This document shows, piece after piece, positions 7,055 through 16,061 of a DNA stretch of 55,976 bases. The notes beneath the pieces are model-generated. The model worked only from the letters and a program-made list of their open reading frames with translations. It did not search any database and was not told where the DNA came from. The stretch covers positions 1-55,976 of the forward strand of contig PBWR01000005.1 in NCBI GenBank assembly GCA_002727315.1, written 5' to 3'. Source of the stretch: Alphaproteobacteria bacterium. GTDB lineage: Bacteria; Pseudomonadota; Alphaproteobacteria; UBA6615. Position 1 is the first letter of the stretch; every line of letters begins with the position of its first letter. The translations under genes and the position numbers were made by a program.

Positions 7055-7974
7055 GCCGGGCGCGCCCGTCGCCCCCGTCCCAGCAACAGCACCCCCGCAA
7101 CCACAAATCCGAACGCCGCCAGATGAAACAGCTCCAGCCGTTCGCCTAGGATCAGGACCGCGAGCAGAGCGGTGAACAACGCGCGTATGTAATTCGACAT
7201 CGTCGCCTTGTTGGCACCAATCGCCAGCACGGCCGTGTTCGTGAATCCGACTGCGATAATCGCGACGCCAATTCCCACCCAGGCCATGATGGCGGCGGCC
7301 TCCCAGGTGACGGGCATCGGCTGGAAGACGATGGTTTCGGTAATATAGAGCGGCAGCATCACCAGCATGGAGAAGCACTGCACCGAAAGCAGGATCTCCG
7401 CCGTCGTGAAATCATCGGGAATCTTGCGCAGCAGGGAGTTGTGTACGGCAAACCCGAACATCGCGGCCAGCAGGATCAGGTCGCCAAGGTTGGGCTGCAG
7501 AGCCAACAGGATGACAAGCTCACCGCGCGCCAGGATGACGAACACGCCCAACGTCGCAAGTACGATTCCAAGCGCCTGCACCCGGGTGATCGCTTCACGG
7601 AACACCAGGAACGTGATGAGTACGGTGGCCACCGGCTGGGCGGTGGAGACCACACCACCGTTGATTGCGGTCGTAAAATGATACGCGACGTAGACAGCAG
7701 CGTTGCCGAATGGCCCGAGCGCTACCGCGAGCACCAGGAACAGTTTCCATTGGGCGCGGATGGCAGCCCGCTTGGACCAGACCGAGCGGCCGACGAACGG
7801 CAGAAGCACCGCTGTCGCGATAGCGAGACGCCAGAACCCGATCCCCATGGGCGGCATCTCGCCCTCGACCCAGCGCCCGATAATGTGGTTCGACGCCAGG
7901 ATGAACGCCGCCGCCACGATCAGGACGTACGGCCAAGCCCCTTGCCTGAACCTGCTTGCGTTCCCATCGCTCAT
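7051..7974 (-). CDS. EamA/DMT family transporter
   Basis: A 307-residue inner-membrane protein with about ten hydrophobic segments arranged as two EamA repeats, the form of the drug/metabolite transporter superfamily. The first repeat starts at YVLIVAAAFILASNHIIGRW and the second around GDLILLAAMFGFAVHNSLL; the end is AFGFVVAGVLLLGRGRRARPA with positive residues on the cytoplasmic side. Members export or import amino acids, metabolites or drugs; the cargo here is unknown. It lies between a RidA gene and the tRNA, on the same strand as the neighbouring catabolic-looking genes, so it might serve them, but the tRNA terminator would separate it from the dehydratase set. A second, less similar EamA protein is encoded at 32795-33715. 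Confidence 0.85.
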   Translation of the reverse strand: MSDGNASRFRQGAWPYVLIVAAAFILASNHIIGRWVEGEMPPMGIGFWRLAIATAVLLPFVGRSVWSKRAAIRAQWKLFLVLAVALGPFGNAAVYVAYHFTTAINGGVVSTAQPVATVLITFLVFREAITRVQALGIVLATLGVFVILARGELVILLALQPNLGDLILLAAMFGFAVHNSLLRKIPDDFTTAEILLSVQCFSMLVMLPLYITETIVFQPMPVTWEAAAIMAWVGIGVAIIAVGFTNTAVLAIGANKATMSNYIRALFTALLAVLILGERLELFHLAAFGFVVAGVLLLGRGRRARPA

Positions 7975-8028
7975 TGAATTCGGCGCCGGCCGGTCATCGC
8001 TGGACGATCCGGCCGGCCCACCGCATCC

Positions 8029-8421
8029 CTATTCCGGCTTGGCCGCGATGGTCTCCATCTCGACCACCCACTGGGGGTTCGCGAGCTGGCTGATGACGAC
8101 CCAGGTCGAGGCCGGCACATGCCCGGGAGCGAGGTATTTCTCGCGATGGGGCGCGAGGTACTGGAGACCGCTCGGATCGGTCGAATAGACGTTCAGGCGG
8201 ACGATATGCTCCGGCCCAAAACCCGCATCCTCGAGAATCGCAAGCGTGTTCTGCCAGACCAGATCGTGCTGCGCTTCGAAACCCTCAGGCACGGTGCCGT
8301 CCGGAGCCACGCCGACCTGTCCGGCGGTGATCAGCCAGCGAGCGTTCGGCGGAATCTCCACCGAGTGGCTGTAAAGGGCAGCGGGCGGGGCAATCACGGC
8401 GGGGTTGCGGGTGATAAGCAT
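8029..8421 (-). CDS. RidA family protein
   Basis: A 130-residue Rid family protein, paralogous to the one at 6325-6714: both share IAPP near the N terminus, GFEAQHxxxWxNxxxIL in the middle and VEMxxxAxK at the end. The N-terminal YSHSVEIPPNARWLITAGQV matches the usual beta strand, and EHIVRLNVYSTDPSG carries the conserved Arg. RidA-type proteins deaminate reactive enamines/imines or act on related catabolic intermediates. It starts at a normal ATG and is followed after 54 nt by the EamA transporter gene. The two paralogues are not identical; they look like members of the Rid2/Rid-catabolic type rather than a recent tandem copy. Confidence 0.85.
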   Translation of the reverse strand: MLITRNPAVIAPPAALYSHSVEIPPNARWLITAGQVGVAPDGTVPEGFEAQHDLVWQNTLAILEDAGFGPEHIVRLNVYSTDPSGLQYLAPHREKYLAPGHVPASTWVVISQLANPQWVVEMETIAAKPE

Positions 8422-8545
8422 GGTGTCTACTCCAGAAACGATCGGCGGTTGTGCATTGAGAATTGGGCGGCAAGAGCCGACCTCCGTTCATGCTACGCAA
8501 TCCTCGTTGGGGGAGCGAGCAAAAGCCGTGCGGGGCAGACCTGCG

Positions 8546-9262
8546 TCAGGCGAGTTCGAGGAGGTCGCGCACCAATTCCTCGGGCGCCGAGTAGAACGGC
8601 GAGTGATCGGTGTCGATCGTGAAAACCCGATCGCAGGGCTGGGCTGCGATCATCGCGCGCTGCATGCCGATCGGTATCGCCCGGTCACGCAGGCATTCGA
8701 TATAGGCACGCTTGACCGTTCCAAACCTCTCCGGCGTGGTTTCGGCCTGGCGGTGAAACGGTTCGGTCGCCTGGGGCACCAGGCGTTCCATCGCCCGCGC
8801 GACATCGTCTTCAGGACATTCGGCATAGAAAGTCGGCGGAATCACGTCCGCCGTCATGGTCGCCGACAATCCGTCATCTGAAATGATGCGCTTGCCGGCC
8901 ATCTGCTCGGGCCCTTCATATTCGGCCAGATCGGCCCGGTTCTGGCCGTTCCCGGGCATCATCGCGGTGAGATAGACCACCCAGGCGATATTCTCGGGCA
9001 TGCGCTCGGCGACCTGGGTGATGGTCATGCCGCCAAGGCTGTGACCCACCAGGATCACCGGCCCGGACTGGGCCGCGACGGTCGCACAGACATGTTCCAC
9101 ATAGGCATCTAGGTTCACCTCGGAGATCGGAACCGGATTGTCTCCATGGCCGGGCAGGTCGACCGCGATCGCAGTGTATCCCGCCGCTTCCAGCTGCGGC
9201 ACGATCCGCTCGTAGCACCAGCCGCCATGATAGGCGCCGTGAACCAGTACATAGATGCTCAT
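8546..9262 (-). CDS. Alpha/beta hydrolase of the methylesterase/salicylate esterase type
   Basis: A 238-residue alpha/beta hydrolase. The first strand and oxyanion region read [19 protein letters not shown], the nucleophile elbow is [13 protein letters not shown] (Ser near residue 80), and the acid and His are expected in the C-terminal [20 protein letters not shown], where DHSPF is the typical His motif. The spacing and DLPGHGDNP motif are those of the plant MES/EstC-like esterase group that cleaves small esters. No signal peptide is visible. Its ATG overlaps the mnmA stop as ATGA, so translation is probably coupled, although a functional link to tRNA thiolation is not obvious. Confidence 0.8.
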   Translation of the reverse strand: MSIYVLVHGAYHGGWCYERIVPQLEAAGYTAIAVDLPGHGDNPVPISEVNLDAYVEHVCATVAAQSGPVILVGHSLGGMTITQVAERMPENIAWVVYLTAMMPGNGQNRADLAEYEGPEQMAGKRIISDDGLSATMTADVIPPTFYAECPEDDVARAMERLVPQATEPFHRQAETTPERFGTVKRAYIECLRDRAIPIGMQRAMIAAQPCDRVFTIDTDHSPFYSAPEELVRDLLELA

Positions 9263-10401
9263 GCTGGCTCGCTCCGTCGATCGGTTCGCACGATCCAGCC
9301 ACCGCCGAGTACGCGTTCACCATCATAGAATACGGCGGCCTGGCCGGGCGAAACACCGAACTCGGGCACGGCCAGTTCGATCCGGGCTCCGTCGCCATCC
9401 TGCCCGAGGACACGACCAGGCACCGGCTCCATCATCGATCGGATCTTGACTGTGATATCCATGCCGTCGGTCGGCGGCCCCTCGCCGGCACCCAGCCAGT
9501 TGAGACCGGTCACGACGATCTGCGTGCGCGCCAGCGCAGCGCGTGGTCCCACGATCACCCGATGGCTGGCGGGATCGAGGTGCACGACGTAAAGCGCATC
9601 TTCTTCTGAATCCTTGCGCCCACCGATGCCCAGGCCCCGGCGCTGCCCCACCGTGAAGTTCAGGATACCTTCGTGGCGGCCAAGAACACTGCCATCGACA
9701 TGCACGATGTCGCCCGGCTCTACCGCCTCGGGCCGAAGCCTTTCGACAATGCTCGCGTAGTTGCCATCGGGCACGAAGCAGATGTCCTGGCTGTCGGGCT
9801 TCTCGGCAATTCCGAGCCCCAGTCTCCGGGCATGTTCACGAACCTCGTCCTTGGGCATATCGCCAAGCGGGAAGCGGAGAAACTCGAGCTGCTCGCCCGT
9901 GGTCGCAAACAGGAAATAGCTCTGATCGCGCGACGCGTCGGCCGCCCGATGGAGTTCGGGGCCGTCCGCACCCATCCAGCGGCGGATATAGTGCCCCGTG
10001 GCCAGCGCATCGGCGTTCAGTTCCTTCGCGCGCGCCACCAGATCGCGGAACTTCACGTTCTGGTTGCAGGTCACGCATGGGATCGGCGTCTCGCCGCGCG
10101 CATAGGCATCTGCGAAGTCCTCGATCACGTCCTCGCGGAAGCGCGATTCATAGTCGAGGACGTAGTGGGGAAAGCCTATATTGTCGGCCACCCGGTGTGC
10201 GTCGTAGATATCCTGTCCTGCGCAACACGCCTTCGCGCGTGCCGTGGCGGCACCGTGATCGTAAAGCTGCAACGTGATCCCGATCACGTCATAGCCCTGC
10301 TCATGCAGGAGCGCGGCCGTCACGGAACTGTCGACCCCGCCCGACATCGCGACCACCACACGCGTTTCCGCCGGTGGCCGTTCAAACCCAAGACTGTTCA
10401 T
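9259..10401 (-). CDS. mnmA: tRNA-specific 2-thiouridylase MnmA
   Basis: A 380-residue enzyme that adds sulfur to uridine 34 of Lys, Glu and Gln tRNAs in the cytoplasm. The N-terminal PP-loop is [18 protein letters not shown] (residues ~15-32), followed by the family's ITLQLYDHG. One catalytic cysteine lies in [13 protein letters not shown] and the second in [16 protein letters not shown]. The RNA-binding middle shows [17 protein letters not shown], and the C-terminal beta barrel ends in [21 protein letters not shown] chose the ATG at 10401; an in-frame GTG four codons upstream is possible. MnmA takes sulfur from a cysteine desulfurase relay, and three desulfurase genes lie a few kilobases away in the SUF block. 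A GCGCGC-AATATAG-GCGCGC repeat (10415-10433) sits just upstream. Confidence 0.95.
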   Translation of the reverse strand: MNSLGFERPPAETRVVVAMSGGVDSSVTAALLHEQGYDVIGITLQLYDHGAATARAKACCAGQDIYDAHRVADNIGFPHYVLDYESRFREDVIEDFADAYARGETPIPCVTCNQNVKFRDLVARAKELNADALATGHYIRRWMGADGPELHRAADASRDQSYFLFATTGEQLEFLRFPLGDMPKDEVREHARRLGLGIAEKPDSQDICFVPDGNYASIVERLRPEAVEPGDIVHVDGSVLGRHEGILNFTVGQRRGLGIGGRKDSEEDALYVVHLDPASHRVIVGPRAALARTQIVVTGLNWLGAGEGPPTDGMDITVKIRSMMEPVPGRVLGQDGDGARIELAVPEFGVSPGQAAVFYDGERVLGGGWIVRTDRRSEPA

Positions 10402-10534
10402 TGCTTCGCTCACGGCGCGCAATATAGGCGCGCACCGGCCAACAGCAAACAGGTCACAAGTGCGTATCCGGGTTGATCGCGCGCGCCCGAGCCGCCATCT
10501 TTTACACAGGCACCTTGGCAATTGACGGAAAGTG

Positions 10535-11161
10535 ATGCGGATATTCGCGACACAAGGCCTGACAGGCACATCGGCGGCGATCCTGGCGTCGCTGGCACTG
10601 TTCGGCACCCCTGTTGCCCATGCCGACCTGCGAGACGATTTCGCGCGTTGCGCCGACCTTGCCGACGATACCGAGCGGCTTGCCTGTTTCGATGCGGTCG
10701 CGAAAGACAGCCAATCGACGCGAAACGCGGCTGCGGCAGAAGCCGAAGCGGCTTTGAAACGCGAATTCCGGTTCGATCCGGGCCTGACGACCGGCCCGCT
10801 TTCGTTTCGTATTGCGGCGAATGGCGGCCTCATCATCAGCCGCGACACCGCGGTTGCCAGAGACGTGGAGAAGGTCGTCAGCCGGGTTGCACGAGCCTTG
10901 GGCGACACCGACGACTGGAATGTCGCGATCTCGGTGCATGGCGGGCGCGTGACCCTGAGCCGCGGCAGTCCTTATACCGGCGGCGAGTTGATGTCGCAGG
11001 TGCAAGTCGGCATGACCCGTACCGGGTTAGCCCAGGAACGCTACACCATCGTGAGCGGCACCGATGCGGAACCCGTGCTGTGGGATGACGGCAGGGTGCG
11101 ACACGCCAATGAGCATGTGAATATCGAGATCGTCGGGTTCGGAGCCGCGCTGACGCGATAG
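10535..11161 (+). CDS. Exported protein with a VasI/TagO-like Cys motif
   Basis: A 208-residue protein with an N-terminal signal peptide (hydrophobic residues ~8-28 ending near AHA-D). The start of the mature part, [20 protein letters not shown], has the C-x(10)-RLxC(Y/F)D pattern found in several small exported proteins, among them the type VI-associated VasI/TagO group. The C-terminal half (residues ~85-205) is predicted alpha/beta, with [19 protein letters not shown] and a short VNIEIVGFG end; it vaguely recalls OmpA-like or BON-type folds, but I cannot assign it. No type VI gene is nearby. The two cysteines could form a disulfide in the periplasm. ATG at 10535 was chosen over the GTG at 10532 because of GGAA spacing. 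Confidence 0.6.
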   Translation: MRIFATQGLTGTSAAILASLALFGTPVAHADLRDDFARCADLADDTERLACFDAVAKDSQSTRNAAAAEAEAALKREFRFDPGLTTGPLSFRIAANGGLIISRDTAVARDVEKVVSRVARALGDTDDWNVAISVHGGRVTLSRGSPYTGGELMSQVQVGMTRTGLAQERYTIVSGTDAEPVLWDDGRVRHANEHVNIEIVGFGAALTR

Positions 11162-11174
11162 CCGGTGGTCGCGC

Positions 11175-11852
11175 TCAGGCCGCGTCCCAGCCCATTTGCC
11201 AGAAATCCGCTTCCAGCCGTGTTGCCTGCGCAAACGTACGCGACAAGGATTCCAGCCTGGCACCCCCCGCCCGCGCCTTCCAGAGCCGGTCCAGAACCTC
11301 ACCATGTGCGCGGGCGACCGATTGATATTCATCACCGGCATACATTTGTATCCACGCACCATAGCAATTGCCGTCGTGCACCGTTTCGGGATCGCCCGCC
11401 AATCGCGCACCGATCTCCCCATAACCGATCACACATGGCGCGAGGGCGACATACAAGTCCAGCAAGTCGCCCTGCAGGCCCTTTTCCAGCACATAACGGG
11501 TATAAGCCATGGTCGCGGAGGCCTCGGGCAGTGCCTCCATCTCGGCCTCGCTCAAACCCCAGCCGGCGCAATACTCCACATGCAGGGCCATTTCGGTATC
11601 GACGATGGCACTCATACCGGCTGCCGTATCGCGGATATCCGACAGAGTCTCGGCCTTGTAGGCGGCCAGCGCATAGGCCCGCGCAAAGTGAACGAGGAAC
11701 AGATAGTCCTGGCCCAGATAATGCCGGAAAGCCGGCTCGGGCAAGGTGCCGTCACGCAGGCCGAGGACGAACGGATGCGCCACATAGTCATCCCAGCTAC
11801 CTGCAGCAGAGCGCAGCCGCGGGAACAGTTCGAGATCATCGAGATAGGCCAC
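11175..11852 (-). CDS. tenA: TenA-type aminopyrimidine aminohydrolase
   Basis: A 225-residue TenA/thiaminase II family protein, which hydrolyses aminopyrimidine breakdown products of thiamine to the HMP used for thiamine synthesis. The N-terminal WDDYVAHPFVLGLRDGTLP is typical, followed by FRHYLGQDYLFLVHFARAYA. The active-site Cys is in LAPCVIGYGEIG near residue 137, and the late Glu/Tyr region is YAGDEYQSVARAHGE. It starts at a GTG that overlaps the ferredoxin stop (TAGTG), making it the last gene of the Fe-S block. Co-transcription with cluster assembly is unusual; a link through thiamine synthesis, which needs Fe-S enzymes such as ThiC, is inference only. No other thiamine gene or thiamine riboswitch is seen. 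Confidence 0.88.
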   Translation of the reverse strand: MAYLDDLELFPRLRSAAGSWDDYVAHPFVLGLRDGTLPEPAFRHYLGQDYLFLVHFARAYALAAYKAETLSDIRDTAAGMSAIVDTEMALHVEYCAGWGLSEAEMEALPEASATMAYTRYVLEKGLQGDLLDLYVALAPCVIGYGEIGARLAGDPETVHDGNCYGAWIQMYAGDEYQSVARAHGEVLDRLWKARAGGARLESLSRTFAQATRLEADFWQMGWDAA

Positions 11853-12184
11853 TAGGCGAGCATCAGATTGCGGGTTGTGCCCGGCAGATGGACGGTCAAA
11901 CCGTCGAGCGCCTCGGTCATGATGATCTGGCAGCCCAGGCGGGAGGTTTGCTTCAGCCCCGGCGCGAGATCGAGCATGTCATCTTCATCCTCGCTCGACT
12001 CCTCTAGGCGCTCGTACCAGGCCGGGTCGACCACCACATGGCATGTGGAGCAGGCCATCGCGCCTTCGCACGCACCCTCGATATCGATGCCGTTATCCCA
12101 GGCAATCTGCAGCAACGAATGCCCGAGCGGAGCCTCGACCTCACGCGGGCTTCCGTCGGCATCGGTGAAGGTCATGCGGGGCAT
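11852..12184 (-). CDS. fdx: 2Fe-2S ferredoxin, adrenodoxin/ISC type
   Basis: A 110-residue ferredoxin of the vertebrate/ISC-type 2Fe-2S class. Cluster ligands are in the loop GACEGAMACSTCHVVV (three cysteines in a C-x5-C-x2-C arrangement) and the fourth in TSRLGCQIIM about 37 residues later. The acidic helix EESSEDEDDMLDLAPG matches the partner-binding region of adrenodoxin-like ferredoxins. Such proteins donate electrons to cluster assembly or to P450 and other enzymes. Its position, 26 nt after sufA and overlapping tenA, supports a role as electron donor to the SUF machinery in the cytoplasm; other partners are possible. Confidence 0.92.
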   Translation of the reverse strand: MPRMTFTDADGSPREVEAPLGHSLLQIAWDNGIDIEGACEGAMACSTCHVVVDPAWYERLEESSEDEDDMLDLAPGLKQTSRLGCQIIMTEALDGLTVHLPGTTRNLMLA

Positions 12185-12210
12185 CGCCAGTTCCGGAACC
12201 CGCGTTCACA

Positions 12211-12546
12211 CTAGACGTGGAAAGACTCGCCGCAGCCACATGTGCCCTTGGCGTTCGGATTGTCGAAGACGAATCCAGATTCGAACTTGCCTTCGCGATA
12301 ATCCATGGTCGCCCCGATCAGGAACATGGTCGCGGCCGGGTCGATGAAGACCTTCACGCCCTTGTCCTCGATCACCTCTTCGAACTGCCGTGCATCCTCT
12401 GCATATTCGACGACATAGGACAGGCCAGAGCAGCCACGTGTCGACAGGCCGACCCGCAGACCGGCAACACCGTCGTCGGCCTTCGACATCAGGTTCTTCA
12501 CCCGGTCAGCCGCGGCATCGGTCAATTTGATGATCGGTTCAGGCAT
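12211..12546 (-). CDS. sufA: A-type Fe-S carrier, SufA/ErpA/IscA family
   Basis: A 111-residue HesB/IscA-family A-type carrier that accepts an Fe-S cluster from the scaffold and passes it to target proteins. The three conserved cysteines are present: one in RGCSGLSYVVEY (residue ~39) and two in GTCGCGESFHV at the C terminus. Length and the ending SFHV are standard. The exact name (SufA, ErpA or IscA) cannot be decided from sequence; SufA is used because of its location in the suf operon. It lies 27 nt after sufT and 26 nt before the ferredoxin gene. Confidence 0.9.
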   Translation of the reverse strand: MPEPIIKLTDAAADRVKNLMSKADDGVAGLRVGLSTRGCSGLSYVVEYAEDARQFEEVIEDKGVKVFIDPAATMFLIGATMDYREGKFESGFVFDNPNAKGTCGCGESFHV

Positions 12547-12573
12547 ACCCGTCTCCTCGGCGATCTATATAGG

Positions 12574-12984
12574 TCACTCGATACCAAGGGCCAGCTTGGC
12601 ATCATCGGACATGCGATCCATCGTCCACGGCGGATCCCAGATTAGGTTCACGACCACCTCGCCGATGCCCTCGACACGAGACAAGGCATCGGCCACCCAA
12701 TATGGAATCTCCCCGGCCACCGGGCAGGCAGGTGCCGTGAGGGACATATCCACCCGGGCCGAGCCGTCGGAGTGAATCTCAAGGTCGTAGATCAGACCGA
12801 GGTCGTAAATGTTCACCGGAATTTCCGGGTCGTGCACCGTGCGCAAGGCGGCAATCGCAGCCTCGCGTCCGGCGACTTCGGTGCCTTCGGGCAGGGGTTC
12901 ACCCGCACGCGCCGTGATTTCCTCGCCTTCTGGCAAAGGTGCGTGCATGCCGTGCGGTGTACCCATTCCGTGTTCAAAACTCAT
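12574..12984 (-). CDS. sufT: SufT-like MIP18/DUF59 Fe-S maturation protein
   Basis: A 136-residue protein with a DUF59/MIP18 domain (residues ~40-136), the type called SufT when found with suf genes. Marks are VHDPEIPVNIYDLGLIYDLE, the TAPACPVAGEIPYW segment with the conserved Cys, and VVNLIWDPPWTMDRMS. The first 40 residues are a His/Met-rich, probably flexible extension (GMGTPHGMHAPLPEGEE). SufT proteins help maturation of selected Fe-S enzymes, mainly aconitase and lipoyl synthase in studied bacteria. The gene lies 11 nt after sufU and 27 nt before sufA. Confidence 0.9.
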   Translation of the reverse strand: MSFEHGMGTPHGMHAPLPEGEEITARAGEPLPEGTEVAGREAAIAALRTVHDPEIPVNIYDLGLIYDLEIHSDGSARVDMSLTAPACPVAGEIPYWVADALSRVEGIGEVVVNLIWDPPWTMDRMSDDAKLALGIE

Positions 12985-12995
12985 AACGATCGATC

Positions 12996-13451
12996 CTATT
13001 CCGTCGAAATCTCTTCTTCGTCATTGAGGGCCGCCACCATCGTGTGCCAGGGCAGAGTGGCGCATTTCACCCGCGTCGGGAATTCCCGCACCCCGGACAG
13101 AACCCGGAGCTTCTCAACATCCTCCGGGAGATCAATCCCCTCACCTTCGCCCGTGCACATCTCGTGGAACGTGTCGAACAGGGACTTGGCCTCGTTCGGA
13201 GAACGCCCCTTCAGAATTTCGGTCATCATCGATGCCGAGGCCATCGAGATAGCGCAACCCTTGCCGAGAAACGACGCATCCGCGACATTTCCACCATCGT
13301 CCAGCGTGAGATAGACGACCAGCTGGTCACCACAAAGCGGGTTGTTGCCGCGTGCCTCCTTGGTCGCGGCATCGCTGGCATGAAAATTTCGCGGGTTCTT
13401 GCCATGTTCCAGGATCACTTCCTGGTACAGCTCGCGCAGCTCGTCACTCAT
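12996..13451 (-). CDS. sufU: SufU-type NifU-like Fe-S assembly protein
   Basis: A 151-residue SufU/IscU-like protein. Zinc or cluster ligands are visible: the Cys-Gly-Asp in NNPLCGDQLVVYL, the second Cys in FLGKGCAISMASASMMTEI, and the third Cys in PTRVKCATLPWHTM. The insertion between the second and third motifs (GEGEGIDLPEDVEKL) is the SufU-type extension absent from IscU. In studied systems SufU is a zinc-dependent sulfurtransferase that takes persulfide sulfur from SufS and passes it to SufBCD. Its ATG overlaps the sufS stop (TGATG), in line with a SufS-SufU pair. This suggests a SufU-type rather than SufE-type relay; no sufE is present in the block. Confidence 0.92.
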   Translation of the reverse strand: MSDELRELYQEVILEHGKNPRNFHASDAATKEARGNNPLCGDQLVVYLTLDDGGNVADASFLGKGCAISMASASMMTEILKGRSPNEAKSLFDTFHEMCTGEGEGIDLPEDVEKLRVLSGVREFPTRVKCATLPWHTMVAALNDEEEISTE

Positions 13452-14701
13452 CAGCCAAACAACTCCTGTACATCGCCCAGCGCGGCAACCAGGGCGTCGA
13501 TATCCGACCGGTCGTTATAGAGCCCGATCGACGCACGCACCGTCGCAGGCACGTCCATGCGATCCATCAGCGGCTGTGCGCAATGATGGCCGGCGCGAAC
13601 CGCAACACCGGCGCGATCGATGATCGTCGCCACATCGTGGGGATGCGCAAAATCGAGCATGAATGAGACCACGCTGGCCTTGTTCGGAGCCGTTCCGATG
13701 ATCCGCAACCCGTCGATGCTAGCCAGTTTCTGGGTCGCATAGTTCAGCAGATCCGCCTCGTGCGTGGCGATTGCGTCCAGCCCGATGCCGTTCACATAGT
13801 CGATGGCGGCACCCAGGCCGATGGCCTGTGCGATTGCCGGGGTGCCGGCCTCGAACTTGTGGGGCAGCTTCGCCCATGTCGTCTTCTCGAACGTGACCGA
13901 CGAGATCATGTCGCCGCCGCCCATGAACGGCGGCATCGCATTCAGAACCTCTTCGCGCCCGTACAGCACACCGATGCCGCTGGGCCCGTACAATTTATGG
14001 CCCGAAAAGACATAAAAATCGCAGCCGAGTGCCTGCACATCCACCGGGATATGGGTGACCGACTGGCAGCCATCGAGCAACACCTTCGCGCCTACGGCAT
14101 GGGCCTTGCGAGTGATCTCCTCGACCGGCAGGACCGTGCCAAGCACGTTCGACATGTGCGCGACCGCCACGAGTTTCGTCTTCGGGCCGAGCAGCTCCTC
14201 GAAGGCGGACATGATGAGCTCGCCATCATCGCTCACCGGCGCCACCTTCAAGACGATCCCCTTCTCGTCCCGCAACATCTGCCAGGGCACGATGTTGGCA
14301 TGGTGCTCAAGCTCGGTGATGATCACCTCATCGCCTTCGTCGAGGAAGTGCCGGCCGAAACCGTATGCAACCAGGTTGATCGATTCCGTACCGTTGCGGG
14401 TGAAGATGATCTCGTGGGTGTGGGCTGCGTTAATGAACTGGCGAATGGTCTCGCGCGTGCCCTCGTAGCGCGCCGTGACCGCCTCGCTGATCTGGTACAG
14501 GCCGCGATGCACGTTGGCGTACTCGCGCTCGTAGACATCACGCACCGCATCGATCACCTGACGCGGCTTCTGAGCCGAGGCCGCGCTGTCGAGAAACGCC
14601 AGCGGCTTGTCATGCATCGTGCGCGACAAGATCGGGAAATCGGCGCGGATCGCGTCGATGTCATAGGCCGGTGCGCCGGATGTTGCTGGATTTCTGGACA
14701 T
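13451..14701 (-). CDS. sufS: Cysteine desulfurase SufS (group II)
   Basis: A 416-residue PLP enzyme that removes sulfur from cysteine and passes it on as persulfide for Fe-S assembly. Evidence: start region PLAFLDSAASAQKPRQVID, the ELEHHANIVPWQ His that stacks on PLP, the Lys in YVFSGHKLYGPSGIGVLYG, and the group II active-site loop VAVRAGHHCAQPLM with the catalytic Cys. The longer frame begins at 14749, but the ATG at 14701 overlaps the sufD stop as TAATG and matches normal SufS length. It overlaps sufU at its end. Two further desulfurase genes of another group lie upstream in the same run. Confidence 0.95.
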   Translation of the reverse strand: MSRNPATSGAPAYDIDAIRADFPILSRTMHDKPLAFLDSAASAQKPRQVIDAVRDVYEREYANVHRGLYQISEAVTARYEGTRETIRQFINAAHTHEIIFTRNGTESINLVAYGFGRHFLDEGDEVIITELEHHANIVPWQMLRDEKGIVLKVAPVSDDGELIMSAFEELLGPKTKLVAVAHMSNVLGTVLPVEEITRKAHAVGAKVLLDGCQSVTHIPVDVQALGCDFYVFSGHKLYGPSGIGVLYGREEVLNAMPPFMGGGDMISSVTFEKTTWAKLPHKFEAGTPAIAQAIGLGAAIDYVNGIGLDAIATHEADLLNYATQKLASIDGLRIIGTAPNKASVVSFMLDFAHPHDVATIIDRAGVAVRAGHHCAQPLMDRMDVPATVRASIGLYNDRSDIDALVAALGDVQELFG

Positions 14702-16053
14702 TACTGCGAAGCCCCGTCTGAGCGTTCTTCCACATGGTCGCTCAGCCACTGCTGAACATGGTTCAAGTAGTCGTCCGCGACCTGCTGCACCGGAATTTCA
14801 CCGATCGCTTCCGACAAAAAGGCTTCGATCAGCATCCGGCGGGCCGTGTGCGGGTGAATGCCGCGGCTCAGAAGGTAGAACAGCGAATCTTCGTCGAGGT
14901 CACCGGCCGTCGCGCCATGGCTGCACTTCACATCGTCGGCATAGATCTCGAGTTCCGGCCGCGCATCGATCTCCGCGCGCGGTGAAAGCAGAAGCGCACG
15001 GCTGAGCTGGTGCCCATCCGTTTGCTGGGCGTCGCGCACGACATGCACCTTGCCCTGGAACACACCGCGCGCCTCGCCATCGAGGACTCCCTTGTAGACC
15101 TGGCGCGAGCGGCATTCCGGCGCGGCATGCTCGACATAGGTGGTGTTGTCGACCACCTGCTTGCCGGTCGCCAGATAGATGCCATCCAACCGGCAATCGA
15201 CACCCGGGCCGTTCAGATAGGCCCGGATTTCGCTGCGCCCGATCTCGGCGCCGCTCTGCAGGACGAAACTGTCGTAGGTCGATCCTGCCGCCAGCGCCAC
15301 TGCCGTGCCGGACAGGTGCACGCTCGTCGGCGCTTCGTGCTGGAAGACGGAGTGATTCAGCTTCGCGCCCTCGGCGAGATGAAGCTCGCTGACCACGTTG
15401 TTGAAGCAGGCACCACCATCGGCGGAAATGTGGGTCTCAAGCAGCGTCGAACTGGCACCGCGCCCCATCACCACCAGGTGGCGCGGCTGCACCATCGCAT
15501 CGCCATCGTCCCGGGCGGAAACCGAAATCAGATGGACCGGCTTCTCCAAGCTCACATCGGCATCGACGAAGATCGCCATCCCGTCGCTCAGGAAGGCCGT
15601 GTTGAGCGCAGCCATGGGCATGTCATCGAGCTTCGCAACCTGACCCAGATAGGGCTCAAGTCGTTCAGGTGCTGCCGCCATCAACGCCTGCAGGCTGCCA
15701 ACTTCAACCCCGTTGGGCAATGTGCCCAGGTCAGACAGATCCTGCCGCAACCGTCCGTTGACCAGCACCACCCGATACGACAGGACGTCGGCAAGGGTCT
15801 GGTGCGGCAGCGCCGGCAATTTGATCGCGGGCGGATCACCGGCCAGCCGGAAGGAACCGCCGGCCAGGGCATTGAGGTTCGTATAGCGCCAGTATTCGTG
15901 GCGCCGCTGCGGCAAGCCATGCATGCCGTAGAGGTCGGTACCACGTCTGCGGAGCGCGTCGATCCAGCCGACGCCCGCCCCCGGCAAGGACGACGAGGCC
16001 TCGGACGCCTGGTCCAGATAGGGCTGCATATGTTCGCTGCCGTCAGGCACCAT
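14701..16053 (-). CDS. sufD: Fe-S assembly scaffold protein SufD
   Basis: A 450-residue SufD. The N-terminal helical part includes PQRRHEYWRYTNLNALAGG, a typical SufD feature. The beta-helix core follows, and the conserved C-terminal region reads FQGKVHVVRDAQQTDGHQLS, then YADDVKCSHGATAGDLDEDS with the His used in the SufB-SufD interface, and SRGIHPHTARRMLIEAFLSE. SufD joins SufB and SufC in the SufBC2D complex, needed mainly for iron entry. It lies 8 nt after sufC and overlaps sufS by one base. Confidence 0.95.
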   Translation of the reverse strand: MVPDGSEHMQPYLDQASEASSSLPGAGVGWIDALRRRGTDLYGMHGLPQRRHEYWRYTNLNALAGGSFRLAGDPPAIKLPALPHQTLADVLSYRVVLVNGRLRQDLSDLGTLPNGVEVGSLQALMAAAPERLEPYLGQVAKLDDMPMAALNTAFLSDGMAIFVDADVSLEKPVHLISVSARDDGDAMVQPRHLVVMGRGASSTLLETHISADGGACFNNVVSELHLAEGAKLNHSVFQHEAPTSVHLSGTAVALAAGSTYDSFVLQSGAEIGRSEIRAYLNGPGVDCRLDGIYLATGKQVVDNTTYVEHAAPECRSRQVYKGVLDGEARGVFQGKVHVVRDAQQTDGHQLSRALLLSPRAEIDARPELEIYADDVKCSHGATAGDLDEDSLFYLLSRGIHPHTARRMLIEAFLSEAIGEIPVQQVADDYLNHVQQWLSDHVEERSDGASQ

Positions 16054-16061
16054 TCCCTCCG

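Noticed and set aside
11165-12007. Plus-strand frames opposite tenA and fdx
   Set aside because: Composition rich in Arg/Pro/His without motifs; the minus strand carries clear TenA and ferredoxin sequence.
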